Shown: positions 15,699 through 25,246 of the stretch, one piece after another | How the letters are laid out: every line of letters begins with the position of its first letter | How positions within the stretch are numbered: position 1 is the first letter of the stretch | Source: an uncultured bacterium | GTDB lineage: Bacteria > Bacillota > Clostridia > Oscillospirales > Oscillospiraceae | DNA: 64,000 nt | NCBI GenBank assembly: GCA_947073515.1 | Contig: CAMTMC010000009.1 | Span: 1 to 64,000 of the forward strand | Direction of reading: 5' to 3' | Notes under the pieces: generated by a model | Told to the model about the DNA's origin: nothing | The model's input: only the letters and a program-made list of their open reading frames with translations | Databases searched by the model: none | Position numbers and translations under genes: made by a program

Positions 15699-17851
15699 TG
15701 CCAGGACCCAACCGCCATCCAAAAGGTGGCTACGTAAAACCCAAAAACATGGGGAAAACTGTCAAGCGCCTGGTGGGCTACCTCACCAAGAGCAAGCTGC
15801 CCCTTATAGCCGTCTTTTTGTTCCTGCTTCTGTCCGTCTTCAGCAGCGTCGGCGGCAGCTACATGATGCGGGGCATCATCAACCAGTTTATCTGGTCGGG
15901 CTGTACCGACTTCGCCGGGCTGGGGCTGGCCATCCTGAAAATGATCGGGGTCTTTCTGATCGGCTCCGCCGCCGCCTACGGCCAGTCCGCCGTTATGGTC
16001 CGTCTGGCCGAGGGGGGGATCAACCGCCTGCGGAAGGACTTGTTTGACAAGCTCCAGTCCCTCCCGCTCAGCTACTTCGACCAGCACCCCCATGGCGAGC
16101 TGATGAGCCGCTTCACCAACGATGCGGACAACGTCCAGCAGGCCCTGGAGCAGAGCGTGGTGTCCATCCTGTCCAGCGCGCTGATGTTTGTGGGCGTGGT
16201 GGGGATGATGTTGTTCATCAACTGGAAGCTCTTCCTGGTCACCGCCCTGACGCTGTTCCTGATGATGCAGGTTTTCAAGCAGGTGGGCGGCCGCAGCCGC
16301 AAATACTACCAGGCCCAGCAGAAAGCTCTGGGCGAGATGAACAGCGAGATTCAAGAGGTCATCGAGGGCCTGAAGGTGGTAAAGGCCTTCACCCACGAGG
16401 AGCGGGCCAAGGCCGACTTCCAGTCCCTGAACACCGCCTACCGGGACTGCGCCCAAAAGGCCAACTTTTTCGCCGGTGTCATTATGCCCGTCGCCGGCAA
16501 CCTGATGAACATCAGCTACTCCCTCACCGCCGCCTTCGGCGGTCTGCTCTCCGTCCTCCAGGGCTTCGACCTGGGCGGCCTGGTGGTCTACCTGAATATG
16601 TCCAAGCAGGTGGGCCAGCCCCTGAACCAGATCTCCCAGCAGATGACCATTGTGCTGTCCGCCCTGGCCGGCGCCGAGCGGATCTTCGAGGCCATGGACA
16701 CCGCCCCTGAGATCGACCAGGGCACTGTCACGCTGGTGGGGGCGGAGAAGGACGCCAACGGCACCCTGTCCCAGTATACCGGCGGCGGCCGCCCCCGGGC
16801 CTGGGCCTGGAAAACCCCCCGGAGCGCCGGCATGGCCCTGGCGCCCGTCCTGGCCCAGGGGGACACCCTCATTGAGCTGGGCCAGGCCGTCCGGGAAAAC
16901 GGCAAGCTGAAGCTCCTCCCCCCCGGCGGGGATTCCCCGGAGGGCGTCTGGGTCCAGGTGGCCCGGGACGGCACCCTCACCCAGGTGGATGACCTGTCCG
17001 CCCTGGCCAACCACGGCTGGGCCTGGAAGTACCCCGACCACAACGGTGAGAGCTCCCTCCACCTGATCCGGGGCTCCGTCCGGAACGTCCCCGGGGAGGA
17101 CTGCTACCTCACCGAGCTGCGGGGGGCCGTCCGCTTCAACCAGGTGGACTTCTCCTACGTCCCGGGCAAGCGGGTGCTCCACGGCGTCACCGTCTACGCC
17201 AACCCGGGGCAGAAAATCGCCTTCGTGGGCTCCACCGGCGCGGGCAAGACCACCATCACCAACCTGATTAACCGCTTCTACGAGATCGAGGGGGGCGCCA
17301 TCACCTACGACGGCATCGACGTGAGATCCATCCGCAAGGACGACCTTCGCCGCTCCCTGGGGGCCGTACTGCAGGACACCCACCTGTTCACCGGCACCAT
17401 CATGGACAACATCCGCTACGGGCGGCTGGACGCCACCGACGAGGAGTGCGTCGCCGCCGCTAAGAGCGCCAACGCCCACTCCTTCATCCGCCGCCTGCCC
17501 GAGGGGTACAATACCCTGGTCACTGGCGACGGGGCCAACCTGTCCCAGGGCCAGCGGCAGCTGCTGGCCATCGCCCGGGCCGCCGTGGCCGACCCGCCTG
17601 TGATGATCCTGGACGAGGCCACCTCCTCCATCGACACCCGCACCGAGGCCCTGATCCAGAAGGGCATGGACGCCCTGATGGAGGGCCGGACGGTCTTCGT
17701 CATCGCCCACCGGCTGTCCACCGTCCGCAACGCCAACTGCATCGTGGTCATCGAACACGGCCAGATTGAGGAGAAGGGCGACCACAGCGAGCTGCTGGCC
17801 AAGGAGGGCCGCTACTACCGCCTGTACACCGGCCAGTTCCAGCTGTCCTGA
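15698..17851 (+). CDS. ABC exporter half-transporter with a large linker insert
   Basis: At 717 residues this is about 130 longer than usual. Residues 30-335 are the six-helix domain and 478-717 the nucleotide-binding domain (Walker A GSTGAGKTT at 511-519, signature LSQGQRQ, Walker B MILDEATSSID with the catalytic Glu). Between them, about residues 344-474 form an inserted segment with paired Trp-rich strands and no membrane helix. The signature reads LSQGQ rather than LSGGQ, which fits pairing with the degenerate Walker B of the first subunit. The insert is probably cytoplasmic because it joins the last helix to the ATPase. Its function is unknown. Confidence 0.92.
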   Translation: MPGPNRHPKGGYVKPKNMGKTVKRLVGYLTKSKLPLIAVFLFLLLSVFSSVGGSYMMRGIINQFIWSGCTDFAGLGLAILKMIGVFLIGSAAAYGQSAVMVRLAEGGINRLRKDLFDKLQSLPLSYFDQHPHGELMSRFTNDADNVQQALEQSVVSILSSALMFVGVVGMMLFINWKLFLVTALTLFLMMQVFKQVGGRSRKYYQAQQKALGEMNSEIQEVIEGLKVVKAFTHEERAKADFQSLNTAYRDCAQKANFFAGVIMPVAGNLMNISYSLTAAFGGLLSVLQGFDLGGLVVYLNMSKQVGQPLNQISQQMTIVLSALAGAERIFEAMDTAPEIDQGTVTLVGAEKDANGTLSQYTGGGRPRAWAWKTPRSAGMALAPVLAQGDTLIELGQAVRENGKLKLLPPGGDSPEGVWVQVARDGTLTQVDDLSALANHGWAWKYPDHNGESSLHLIRGSVRNVPGEDCYLTELRGAVRFNQVDFSYVPGKRVLHGVTVYANPGQKIAFVGSTGAGKTTITNLINRFYEIEGGAITYDGIDVRSIRKDDLRRSLGAVLQDTHLFTGTIMDNIRYGRLDATDEECVAAAKSANAHSFIRRLPEGYNTLVTGDGANLSQGQRQLLAIARAAVADPPVMILDEATSSIDTRTEALIQKGMDALMEGRTVFVIAHRLSTVRNANCIVVIEHGQIEEKGDHSELLAKEGRYYRLYTGQFQLS

Positions 17852-17897
17852 GCCGCCCCCAGCTCTCACATTCCCCTTCCTCTTGGGAAGCAGCAAA

Positions 17898-17946
17898 CCC
17901 CCTCGCCGCCCTGGATGGGACGGCGAGGGGGTGTTGTACTTTTTTC
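17898..17946 (+). terminator. Terminator after the ABC exporter operon
   Basis: CCCCCTCGCCG (17898-17908) pairs with CGGCGAGGGGG (17921-17931). A T-run follows at 17941-17945. It lies between convergent genes. Confidence 0.8.
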
Positions 17947-17957
17947 CCTTCAGAAAA

Positions 17958-19713
17958 TCAATCCAGCCTAAATTTGCCTACCAGCTCGTTCATCAGCAGG
18001 GACTGCTCAGACAGCTCCTGGGCGGTAGCGGCGCTCTTCTCCGAGGTTGAGGAGGTCATCTGTACCACAGTGGAGATCTGCTCCAGCCCCTCCGAGACCT
18101 GGGAGATGGAGGTGGTCTGGCTCTCCACGGCCTCCACAACCGCGTTGACCTTCTCGGTCACATTGGCGGAGATGGCACTGGTCCTGCTCAGGGCCTCGGT
18201 CACCTGGCCCACCACCTGGCCGCCCTCCGAGACGGCGGCGATAGACCCCTCGATCAGTTCCTTCGTGGCCTTGGCGGCCTCATCGGATTTGGAGGCCAAG
18301 TTCCGCACCTCGTCGGCCACAACAGCGAAGCCCTGGCGCTGCCCGCCCGGGCGGCCTCCACGGCGGCGTTCAGGGCCAGGATATTGGTCTGGAACGCAAT
18401 ATTCTCAATGGTATCAATAATTTTTCCGATCTCCATGGAGGAACCGGAAATCCGCTCCATGGCGGTATTCAGATCCTTGACAAACCCCACACTGACGCCA
18501 ATCTGCTCGCCAGCCTGCTTGACAAAGCCGCCCGCCTCCTCGGCCGCCTCGGAGGTCTTCCGGTCCGTCTCGCCGATGCTGGCGGCGGTGACGGACAGCT
18601 CGTGGACAGCGCTGGCTTGCTCGGTAGCCCCCTGGCTCAGGGACTGGGCCCCATCGGACACATGGGAGGCGCTGTTGGCCACCATTCCGGCGGACTGGCT
18701 GATCTGGCAGAGGGTATTCTTCAGCGCGCTGTGGATCGCTTTGATAGACCGCTCAATGGTCACAAAATCGCCCCAGTATGTACGGGTAATCTCCTCCCGG
18801 AAGTCCCCCTCGCCCATCTTTTCCAGGTGGTGGGCCACATCCTGAAGTACATCGTTCAGCCGGACAATCGTAGTGTCCAGCGCTGTTCTCAGCTTGGCGG
18901 TCTCGTCCTTGGAGGCCACCTCAGGGGTGGGGGTTTTCAGGTCGCCGTCCGCCAGCTTTTCCAGCCGGGCGACACAGGCCCGGATCGGGCCGGAGATGGA
19001 CTGCCCCACCTTCACGGCCACAGGGTAGGTGGCGATCACCACCAGGAGCACCACCAGGACTGTGAGCATAATGCTCCGGTCCAGGGTGGCTTTAAACTCC
19101 CTCTGGCTGGCCTCAATGGCGACGCTCCACTCCTGATAACCCTCAATGGGGGCATAGCCCACAAACTTGTTGTCGCCATAGAAGTTATAGGCGCCAAACC
19201 CGCTCTCCCGCTGGATCATCCGCTGGTTCACCTCGGCCACGTCCGCCAGGCTGGGGTCCTCCTCCGCGGCCATAATCATGTTGGAGCCAGATTCCACCAC
19301 AGAGCGGTCCCGGTGCCCGATGACGTTCCCCCGTCTGTCCAGCACATAGGCCACGCCATCGTCGCCCATAGCCAGGTTGACCACAATATCAGACAGGAAG
19401 TCGGCGCTGATGGCGCCGTACACCACACCCGCAAAGCGGCCGTTCTCCAGAATGGGCACCTCCAGCAGAAAAATCATCCGCTGGCCGTCATTCATAATGT
19501 CAGAGATATAGGGCTCCTTTGTCTCCTTGCACTGCTGGAAATACTCCTCCCCGGCGTAGCTGTAGCCAGTGGAGGACATCCCGTCGGCGTCCATTTTGCC
19601 GGTGTAGAGAAAGCCGTGATCACTCCGATTAGGATGGAGCTAACCAGCACCACCGCCAACATACTGACTTGAATCTTTGACTTGATCGACTTCACGAGTA
19701 TCTTCCTCGCCAT
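17958..19713 (-). pseudogene. Methyl-accepting chemotaxis protein with a deletion and a frameshift
   Basis: Three pieces are visible. The start (ATG at 19,713) gives a basic N-terminus and first membrane helix (VSMLAVVLVSSILIGVI). Around 19,615 the frame changes to DHGFLYTGKMDADG, which enters the middle of a Cache-type sensor; roughly the first 80 residues of the extracellular domain appear to be missing. The second piece runs through the second membrane helix, HAMP and most of the signalling domain to EAARAG. Near 18,342 one base is missing; the other frame continues as QGFAVVADEVRNLASKSDEA to the end. The deletion is not a homopolymer error, so the gene is probably dead. Confidence 0.85.
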
Positions 19714-19794
19714 ATCCCGGATGAAATTTCTCCCTGAGCTATAGTAGTACAGGGAGAAAAAATCTTCAATCCAAATTTAAATGTTAACACTTAT

Positions 19795-20556
19795 TTAATA
19801 TCTGCTGGAGCGGGTTTTCCCCCTCAGCCAGCCGGCCGCATCCCCCGCCAGGGCGGGGACGGCCACCATGAAGCAGTGGAACATGGCGGAGCTGTTGTAC
19901 AGCAGAAATACCATGGGCAGATAGCACAGGAAGCAGGCGATGGGATACAGGGGGCACAGCCCCCTCCGGCGGCCCAGGGACATGCCGGAGGAAAACCCCG
20001 CCGCTGGCAGCAGCACATAGGGCAGCAGCAGCCCGGACAGGACAGGCACGTCCCCGGAGAACATGTGGTCCGCCCAGTACATCAGCAGGGGCAGGCCGTC
20101 GCACAGCAGCAGGGCAAAGGGCAGATAGGGCAGGGTCTCCCTCCACTTCAGCGGGGACGGCCCGGGGGCCAGCCCCATCATAGTCCGCAGGCTGACTACC
20201 TCCATATACCAGCCGATCCATCGCCCCAGCCAGATGAGGGCGTACAGCACGGCCAGCATGGCCAGCCAGGCCAGCAGCTGGGTCCCCCTGGCCCCCAGCC
20301 GGGCGGCCAGCAGCCCGAACAGCAGGGCGGTCACCCCGAAGTGGGCCCCGGAGCGCAGCAGCAGGGCCCTGCCGTCGTCAGCGAAGGGCAGGGTCGCCGC
20401 CCCCGCCGCCGCCCCCAGGGCGGCGCACAGCAGGAACACCTCCGGCGACGGCCCCCGCGCGTCCGCCAGGTTGGAGGCCAGCACCACGCTGGCCGCCGCC
20501 CCCAGCAGCGCCCCGGCCAAAATACGGATCACCCAGCTCCATTTAATCCTGTCCAC
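19795..20556 (-). CDS. DUF3021-like multi-helix membrane protein
   Basis: The 253-residue protein has seven or eight hydrophobic helices with very short loops. It overlaps the upstream LytTR regulator gene by 14 bases on the same strand. A LytTR DNA-binding protein followed by a DUF3021 membrane protein is a widespread pair in Firmicutes, in which the membrane protein is thought to restrain or sense for the regulator. The usual DUF3021 protein has about four helices and 130-150 residues, so this one is longer than normal, and the family call rests mainly on the pairing. A role in envelope stress is possible. Confidence 0.6.
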   Translation of the reverse strand: MDRIKWSWVIRILAGALLGAAASVVLASNLADARGPSPEVFLLCAALGAAAGAATLPFADDGRALLLRSGAHFGVTALLFGLLAARLGARGTQLLAWLAMLAVLYALIWLGRWIGWYMEVVSLRTMMGLAPGPSPLKWRETLPYLPFALLLCDGLPLLMYWADHMFSGDVPVLSGLLLPYVLLPAAGFSSGMSLGRRRGLCPLYPIACFLCYLPMVFLLYNSSAMFHCFMVAVPALAGDAAGWLRGKTRSSRY

Positions 20557-21010
20557 GGCAATTCCCCCTCCCCAGACGCAGCGTCTCCTTGATTTTTTTC
20601 ATATACCGGCGGGACACGTAGGCTTGGGCCACGCCGTCCAGCGTCATACGGATGGTGCCCGCCAGGGACAGATCCACCGCCGTCACCCGGTCCAGATTGA
20701 TGATCTCGCTGTTGGAGACGCGGACAAACCGGGTCGGATCCAGCCGCCCCTCCAGCTCGTACAGCCGCAGGGGGACGCCATAGACCGCCTCCCCCGTCTG
20801 GGCCGACACCCCTTTCCCGTCGGTGTAAAACCGGAGAAATTCCTCCTGGGGCAGCAGCTTCCGCTCCTCCCCGGAGCTCACCGGGACAGGGCCCATGGAC
20901 AGCTTCGCCAGCCGCTCCGCCAGGCGGCGCAGCTCCCCGCTCTCCGCCCCGGCCAATATGATGATTTTGGGCTCCTGCCGGCCGGGCTCCGTCCGGATCT
21001 CCACCTCCAC
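20543..21010 (-). CDS. LytTR-domain DNA-binding regulator
   Basis: The 155-residue protein carries a LytTR domain in its C-terminal 100 residues: FLRFYTDGKGVSAQT, LYELEGRLDPTRFVRVSNSE, INLDRVTAVD and YVSRRYMKKIKETL. No receiver domain is present, as is usual for the LytTR/DUF3021 pair. Two GTG starts are possible (21,010 and 21,004); the second has better spacing behind GGGGGAGG. LytTR proteins bind short direct repeats and often regulate their own operon. The partner membrane protein starts inside the end of this gene. Confidence 0.85.
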   Translation of the reverse strand: MEVEIRTEPGRQEPKIIILAGAESGELRRLAERLAKLSMGPVPVSSGEERKLLPQEEFLRFYTDGKGVSAQTGEAVYGVPLRLYELEGRLDPTRFVRVSNSEIINLDRVTAVDLSLAGTIRMTLDGVAQAYVSRRYMKKIKETLRLGRGNCRGQD

Positions 21011-21114
21011 AGGCCTCCCCCCTCTCTTGCCCCCAGTATAGCCTCCCCGCCCCCTCCCTGTCCACTGTTTTGGGACAGCCGGTCATTTTTCCGGGATAAA
21101 TGGTCGCTTCCCCG

Positions 21115-21143
21115 TTGACAGCGGGCAGCTTTTAGGCTAAAAT
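21115..21143 (+). promoter_or_regulatory. Promoter of the tRNA-Arg gene
   Basis: TTGACA (21115-21120) and TAAAAT (21138-21143) have an ideal 17-base spacer and lie 40 bases before the tRNA. Confidence 0.8.
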
Positions 21144-21182
21144 ATCAGAGCGTACAGCCTTGAGCGCTGTATTTTTATCAAT

Positions 21183-21259
21183 GCCCCCGTACCTCACCGG
21201 GATAGAGGGTCCGCCTCCTAAGCGGAATGTAGTGCGTTCGAGTCGCGCCGGGGGTGCCA
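21183..21259 (+). tRNA. tRNA-Arg (anticodon CCT)
   Basis: The 77-base sequence folds as a tRNA: the acceptor GCCCCCG pairs with CGGGGGT (with a first G-T pair), the anticodon stem TCCGC/GCGGA encloses CTCCTAA (anticodon CCT, reading AGG), and the T-loop is TTCGAGT. The 3' CCA is encoded. A consensus promoter precedes it and a terminator follows. Confidence 0.93.
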
Positions 21260-21266
21260 TTAGCAG

Positions 21267-21305
21267 CACAAAATCTTCGGAAAACCGAAGATTTTGTGTT
21301 TTTCT
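21267..21305 (+). terminator. Terminator after tRNA-Arg
   Basis: CACAAAATCTTCGG (21267-21280) pairs with CCGAAGATTTTGTG (21285-21298) around AAAA, followed by TTTTTCT. Confidence 0.9.
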
Positions 21306-21324
21306 ATGATCTTTTGAGCGTCGA

Positions 21325-21371
21325 GGAAAAACGCTATCCCTCCCACCTAAGAGGTGGGAGGGATAGCGTTT
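21325..21371 (-). terminator. Terminator of the peptide-uptake operon
   Basis: A perfect 20-bp stem (21329-21348 with 21352-21371) and a 3-base loop are followed on the minus strand by a T-run. It lies 30 bases after the stop of the last operon gene. Confidence 0.88.
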
Positions 21372-21401
21372 ATTAGCTAAGCAGGTCCCTCTGTCGTTTT
21401 C

Positions 21402-22361
21402 TCAGAGTGGGTGGTGACAGGCAAAGAGATGTCCATTCTCTTCCGTTTTCGACGGAACTGACGTTCTGCATACCTCCGTGGCGTAGGGACACCGGGTGTG
21501 GAAACGGCAGCCTGGTGGCGGTGCGATGGGACTCGGCAATTCACCAGAGATCAGTTCCTTCTCCTGGCGCTGTTCCGGGTCGGTCACCGGTACGGCACTG
21601 AGGAGAAAATGGGTATATGGATGCCTGGGATGGGCAAATATCTCCTCTGTGGGGCCACTCTCGCAGATCTGCCCCAGATACATGATACATACCCGGTTAG
21701 AGATTCGTTGCACCACGTTTAAATCATGGGAGATAAACAGGTAGGTCAATCCCATTTGATTCTGGAGGTCAGCTAGCAAATTCAGCACTTGAGCCTGGAT
21801 AGATACGTCAAGCGCGGACACCGGCTCATCACATACGATGAGTTTGGGATTTAACGCCAGGGCCCTGGCAATGCCTACCCGCTGGCGCTGTCCTCCACTA
21901 AATTGGTGGGGAAATCGGTTGCGGTATTCCACGGGAATCCCTACAATTTTCAGCAACGCCTCCACTTTCTCCTGCTGCTCCTGTCGGGTCCCCACATGGT
22001 TGATCGTCAAAGGTTCCATAATGGAGTTTGCAATGCTCAGCCGGGGATCCAGGCTGGCATAGGGATCCTGGAAGATGCACTGGATATCCCGGCGTACCTT
22101 CCGGAACTCACCCTTGCTCATGGCGGTCAGTTCCTGTCCCTCAAACCAGATTTTGCCCTCCGTTGGGCGCAGCAGGCCCAGGATTAGACGGCCCAGGGTA
22201 CTTTTGCCACAGCCGCTCTCGCCCACCAGGCCCAGAGTCTCCCCTCGGCAGATGGTAATATCCACATCGGAGATGGCATGGACTTTGTTGCGGCCGGCGG
22301 GGAACGTCTTCACCAGATGTTCAGCGCGCAGCAATACATTCTGTTCCCGCTCCATGCTCAT
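21402..22361 (-). CDS. dppF: Peptide ABC transporter ATP-binding protein, DppF/OppF type
   Basis: I start this at the ATG at 22,361 (MSMEREQ), behind AAGGAGG; a longer frame begins inside the previous gene. The 319-residue protein shows Walker [10 protein letters not shown], signature FSGGQRQR, Walker B LIVCDEPVSALD and the C-terminal cysteine motif CRFHTRCPYATEVC common in oligopeptide ATPases. With DppD it drives import of di- or oligopeptides through the two permeases upstream. Its start overlaps the dppD stop by four bases. It is the last gene of an eight-gene operon and is followed by a strong terminator. Confidence 0.93.
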   Translation of the reverse strand: MSMEREQNVLLRAEHLVKTFPAGRNKVHAISDVDITICRGETLGLVGESGCGKSTLGRLILGLLRPTEGKIWFEGQELTAMSKGEFRKVRRDIQCIFQDPYASLDPRLSIANSIMEPLTINHVGTRQEQQEKVEALLKIVGIPVEYRNRFPHQFSGGQRQRVGIARALALNPKLIVCDEPVSALDVSIQAQVLNLLADLQNQMGLTYLFISHDLNVVQRISNRVCIMYLGQICESGPTEEIFAHPRHPYTHFLLSAVPVTDPEQRQEKELISGELPSPIAPPPGCRFHTRCPYATEVCRTSVPSKTEENGHLFACHHPL

Positions 22362-23371
22362 ACCTCCTTTGGGATCAGGGGACACCGTACCAGGTGTCCC
22401 TGGCTCACCTCTGTCATGGCAGGCACCTGCTCAATACACGCCTGGGCAGCATGAGGACAGCGTGGGGCAAACCGGCAACCTTGAGGCATCTCCGCCAGCA
22501 TAGGTACAGTTCCAGGGATACTCTGGAGACGCTTACCGATATTCCGGTTAGGCAGAGAACCCAGCAATCCCCTGGTGTAGGGATGGGTGGGATTGCGAAA
22601 CAGCTCATAGACATCTGCCGCCTCTACTATTTTTCCAGCATACATGACGTATACCAGGTCACACACCTCCGCAACCACGCCCAAATCGTGGGTAATCAGT
22701 AACACTGAGGTTCCCGCCTCCTGCTGAAGCTTGCGCATCAATTGGAGGATCTGGGCCTCAATCGTTACGTCCAGGGCGGTGGTGGGTTCATCGGCAATGA
22801 GCAGGTCAGGCTGGCAAATCATAGCCGCGCTGATCATGATACGCTGGCGCAGGCCGCCGCTGAGTTCGTGAGGGTAACAGCTGAACCTCCGCTCCGGCTC
22901 AGGGATGCCTACGCTCCGAAACATCTCAATGACCTGGTGCTTGGCCTCCTCTCTGCTCATTTGTTTGTGGAGCATCAGCACCTCAGTCACCTGCTTGCCG
23001 ACCCGAATCACCGGGTTCAGGCTGCTCATGGGTTCCTGGAAGATCAGAGTGATCCGATCACCGTACAACTGGCGGCGCTGCTCAGGGGAGTAGCGCAGGA
23101 AATCCTGTCCGCAGAATGTGACGCTCCCCTCCTCGATCATGCCGCCCTGGGGCAGCAACCCCATGATGGAGTTTGCCATCATACTTTTCCCGCAGCCACT
23201 CTCGCCCACCAAGCCCACAATTTGTCCCCTAGGCACTTCCAGATCCACGCCGTCTACAGGATATAGTCTACCCTTTCTGGTCTTGAGACAGGTCCGGAGC
23301 CCTGAGATTTTCAAGACAGCAATATCTGAATCAGGCGAAAAGGCTTGGATTTTATCACGTTGTGTTTTCAT
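22358..23371 (-). CDS. dppD: Peptide ABC transporter ATP-binding protein, DppD/OppD type
   Basis: The 337-residue protein has Walker A GESGCGKS (residues 56-63), signature LSGGLRQR, Walker [13 protein letters not shown] and the H-loop LLITHD, and ends with the Cys-rich motif [14 protein letters not shown]. In E. coli DppD a cluster of this type binds an iron-sulphur centre, but this is not established here. The ATG at 23,371 lies 7 bases after AAAGGAG. It is placed between the permease genes and dppF in one operon and forms the ATPase heterodimer with DppF. Confidence 0.93.
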   Translation of the reverse strand: MKTQRDKIQAFSPDSDIAVLKISGLRTCLKTRKGRLYPVDGVDLEVPRGQIVGLVGESGCGKSMMANSIMGLLPQGGMIEEGSVTFCGQDFLRYSPEQRRQLYGDRITLIFQEPMSSLNPVIRVGKQVTEVLMLHKQMSREEAKHQVIEMFRSVGIPEPERRFSCYPHELSGGLRQRIMISAAMICQPDLLIADEPTTALDVTIEAQILQLMRKLQQEAGTSVLLITHDLGVVAEVCDLVYVMYAGKIVEAADVYELFRNPTHPYTRGLLGSLPNRNIGKRLQSIPGTVPMLAEMPQGCRFAPRCPHAAQACIEQVPAMTEVSQGHLVRCPLIPKEV

Positions 23372-23399
23372 CCGTTTACTCCTTTACTCATTGGGCAGA

Positions 23400-24260
23400 T
23401 CAGCGGCGCAGTTTCGGGTCAAACGCGTCCCGCAGGCCATCACCCATGAGGTTCAAAGAAAGAACAGTCAGCATGATCGCAAGGCCGGGGAAAATAGTGA
23501 TATAGGCGTTATGCCGCAGGAAGTCTTTTCCGTTGGAGAGCATCGCGCCCCACTCGGGAGTCGGCGCGGGGACACCCACGCCCAGGAAGCTCAGGCCCGC
23601 GCAGGCTATGATGGCCGAGCCTACACTCAGGGTGGCCTGCACAATGATGGGAGCAAGGCAGTTTGGAATGATATGCCGTATAATGATGAGCATATGGGAA
23701 GCGCCTGTGATTCGGGCCGCGTCTACATACTCCGCATTCTTAATCTGTAGAACGGAGGCCCGCATAATCCGGCAGTATCGCGGGATATTGGACACACCCA
23801 CCGCCAGCATCATATTAAACACGCTCTTGCCCAAAGCAGAAACAATGGACAGATTGAGCAGCAGGCTGGGGATAGCCAGCAGCACGTCCATGCAGCGCAT
23901 TACCACCGCATCATAACCGCCGCCGAAGTAACCGGCACTGGCCCCCAGCAAGCTCCCGATGACGCACGCGATAGCAACCGAAACCACACCTACCAGCAGG
24001 GAGACCCGGGCGCCATAGAGAACACGGCTAAAGATGTCACGGCCGAACTCATCCGTGCCAAACCAGTGGGCGGTGCTGGGCCCCTGTAAGGCATCTGCGT
24101 AGACCTGTTCAATGGGGTCATAAGGGGCCAAAAAATCCGCGAAGATGGCGACCACAATGATCGCAAACAGGATAGACATGCCCATTACCGCCGCCCTGTT
24201 CTTTCTGAACTCGTTCCACACGGACATAAAGTAGCTCTCGTTTTTCACGGTTCTATTCAT
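23400..24260 (-). CDS. dppC: Peptide ABC transporter permease, DppC type
   Basis: The ATG at 24,260 is preferred because GGGAGG lies 8 bases before it; a GTG three codons upstream is also open. The 286-residue protein has the N-terminal OppC-type helix, the periplasmic-side text DPIEQVYADALQGPS and GTDEFGRDIFSRVLYGAR, five further helices and the EAA loop (EYVDAARITGASHMLIIIRH) that contacts the ATPases. It pairs with the DppB permease encoded directly upstream; the stop of dppB lies 6 bases inside this start region. Confidence 0.92.
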   Translation of the reverse strand: MNRTVKNESYFMSVWNEFRKNRAAVMGMSILFAIIVVAIFADFLAPYDPIEQVYADALQGPSTAHWFGTDEFGRDIFSRVLYGARVSLLVGVVSVAIACVIGSLLGASAGYFGGGYDAVVMRCMDVLLAIPSLLLNLSIVSALGKSVFNMMLAVGVSNIPRYCRIMRASVLQIKNAEYVDAARITGASHMLIIIRHIIPNCLAPIIVQATLSVGSAIIACAGLSFLGVGVPAPTPEWGAMLSNGKDFLRHNAYITIFPGLAIMLTVLSLNLMGDGLRDAFDPKLRR

Positions 24261-24265
24261 AGCGC

Positions 24266-25204
24266 TCACCTCCCGTTGCTCAAGCTGGTCTTGATCCGGG
24301 GATCAATAAAGGCGTAGATAATGTCCACCAACAAATTGGTGACACAATATATAAAGGCGATCATAAGCACGCCACCCTGGACTACTGGGTAGTTACTGCC
24401 TCGAATAGAATCCACCATCAGCTTGCCCACTCCGGGAATGGCAAAGATACTCTCCGTGATGACTGAGCCACCCAACAGGATGCCGAACTGCAGCGCAATG
24501 GTCGTAATAATAGGGATCAGGGCATTATGCAGCGCATGGCGGGTGATGATAATAAACTTTTTTTGCCCCTTGGCATGGGCAAAATTGATATAGTCCTGGT
24601 TGATCACCTCCAGCATACTCGACCGAGTCATCCGGGCAATAATTGCCATACAGCCATATCCAATGGTCAGCGCCGGAAGAATCAGCTGGGCCAATGTCCC
24701 ATACCCGGAGATCGGGAGCCACCCCAATTTGACACCAAACAATAACATCAACAGCAGGCCCTGCCAGAAGTGGGGCATTGATACGCCGCCCAAGGCAAAG
24801 AGCATACAGAGGTTATCAAAAATGGAGTTGTGATTCACCGCGGCGATCACCCCAAAGGTAATCCCCAGAACGATGGCAAGGCCGGCGGATACACATGCCA
24901 AAGTCATAGTTTTGGGGAGGCGTTCCAGCAGAAGCTCTGTAACAGGGCGTTTGTTCAGATAGGATACCCCCAGATCTCCATGGAGCAGATCCCAGACATA
25001 ATTGGCGTATTGCACCCAGAAGGGATCGTCCAGGCCAAGCTCCTCGTGAATCTGTGCAATCGCCTCAGGGGTAGCTGCCTCATCGCTCAGTATCGCCAGC
25101 GCTGGATCGCCAGGTGTAAAGTAGAGCAGCGTGAAGATAATCAGCGTTACGCCCAGCAGCACAGGAATCAGCGCAATGAAGCGTTTTAGAATATATTTAA
25201 CCAT
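24266..25204 (-). CDS. dppB: Peptide ABC transporter permease, DppB type
   Basis: The 312-residue protein begins MVKYILKRFIALIPVLLGVT, the standard DppB N-terminus, and has about six helices. The loop DYINFAHAKGQKKFIIITRH is the coupling (EAA) loop, and the end SIRGSNYPVVQGGVLM to DPRIK is also typical. It forms the translocation pore with DppC. It is the fifth gene of the operon, 42 bases after the TPR gene. Confidence 0.93.
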   Translation of the reverse strand: MVKYILKRFIALIPVLLGVTLIIFTLLYFTPGDPALAILSDEAATPEAIAQIHEELGLDDPFWVQYANYVWDLLHGDLGVSYLNKRPVTELLLERLPKTMTLACVSAGLAIVLGITFGVIAAVNHNSIFDNLCMLFALGGVSMPHFWQGLLLMLLFGVKLGWLPISGYGTLAQLILPALTIGYGCMAIIARMTRSSMLEVINQDYINFAHAKGQKKFIIITRHALHNALIPIITTIALQFGILLGGSVITESIFAIPGVGKLMVDSIRGSNYPVVQGGVLMIAFIYCVTNLLVDIIYAFIDPRIKTSLSNGR

Positions 25205-25246
25205 GACATCTGTCCTTTTTTAGTTTCGGCGGCCCGCAAGAATTGT

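Noticed and set aside
14031-15722. A 563-codon open frame on the minus strand opposite the first ABC exporter gene
   Set aside because: It is rich in Gly, His, Asp and Val with no motif and no ribosome site, and it lies wholly opposite a well-supported gene. Long antisense frames are expected in G+C-rich coding DNA.
15674-17896. A 740-codon minus-strand frame opposite the second ABC exporter gene
   Set aside because: Same type of artefact: biased composition, no start signal, complete overlap with a real gene.
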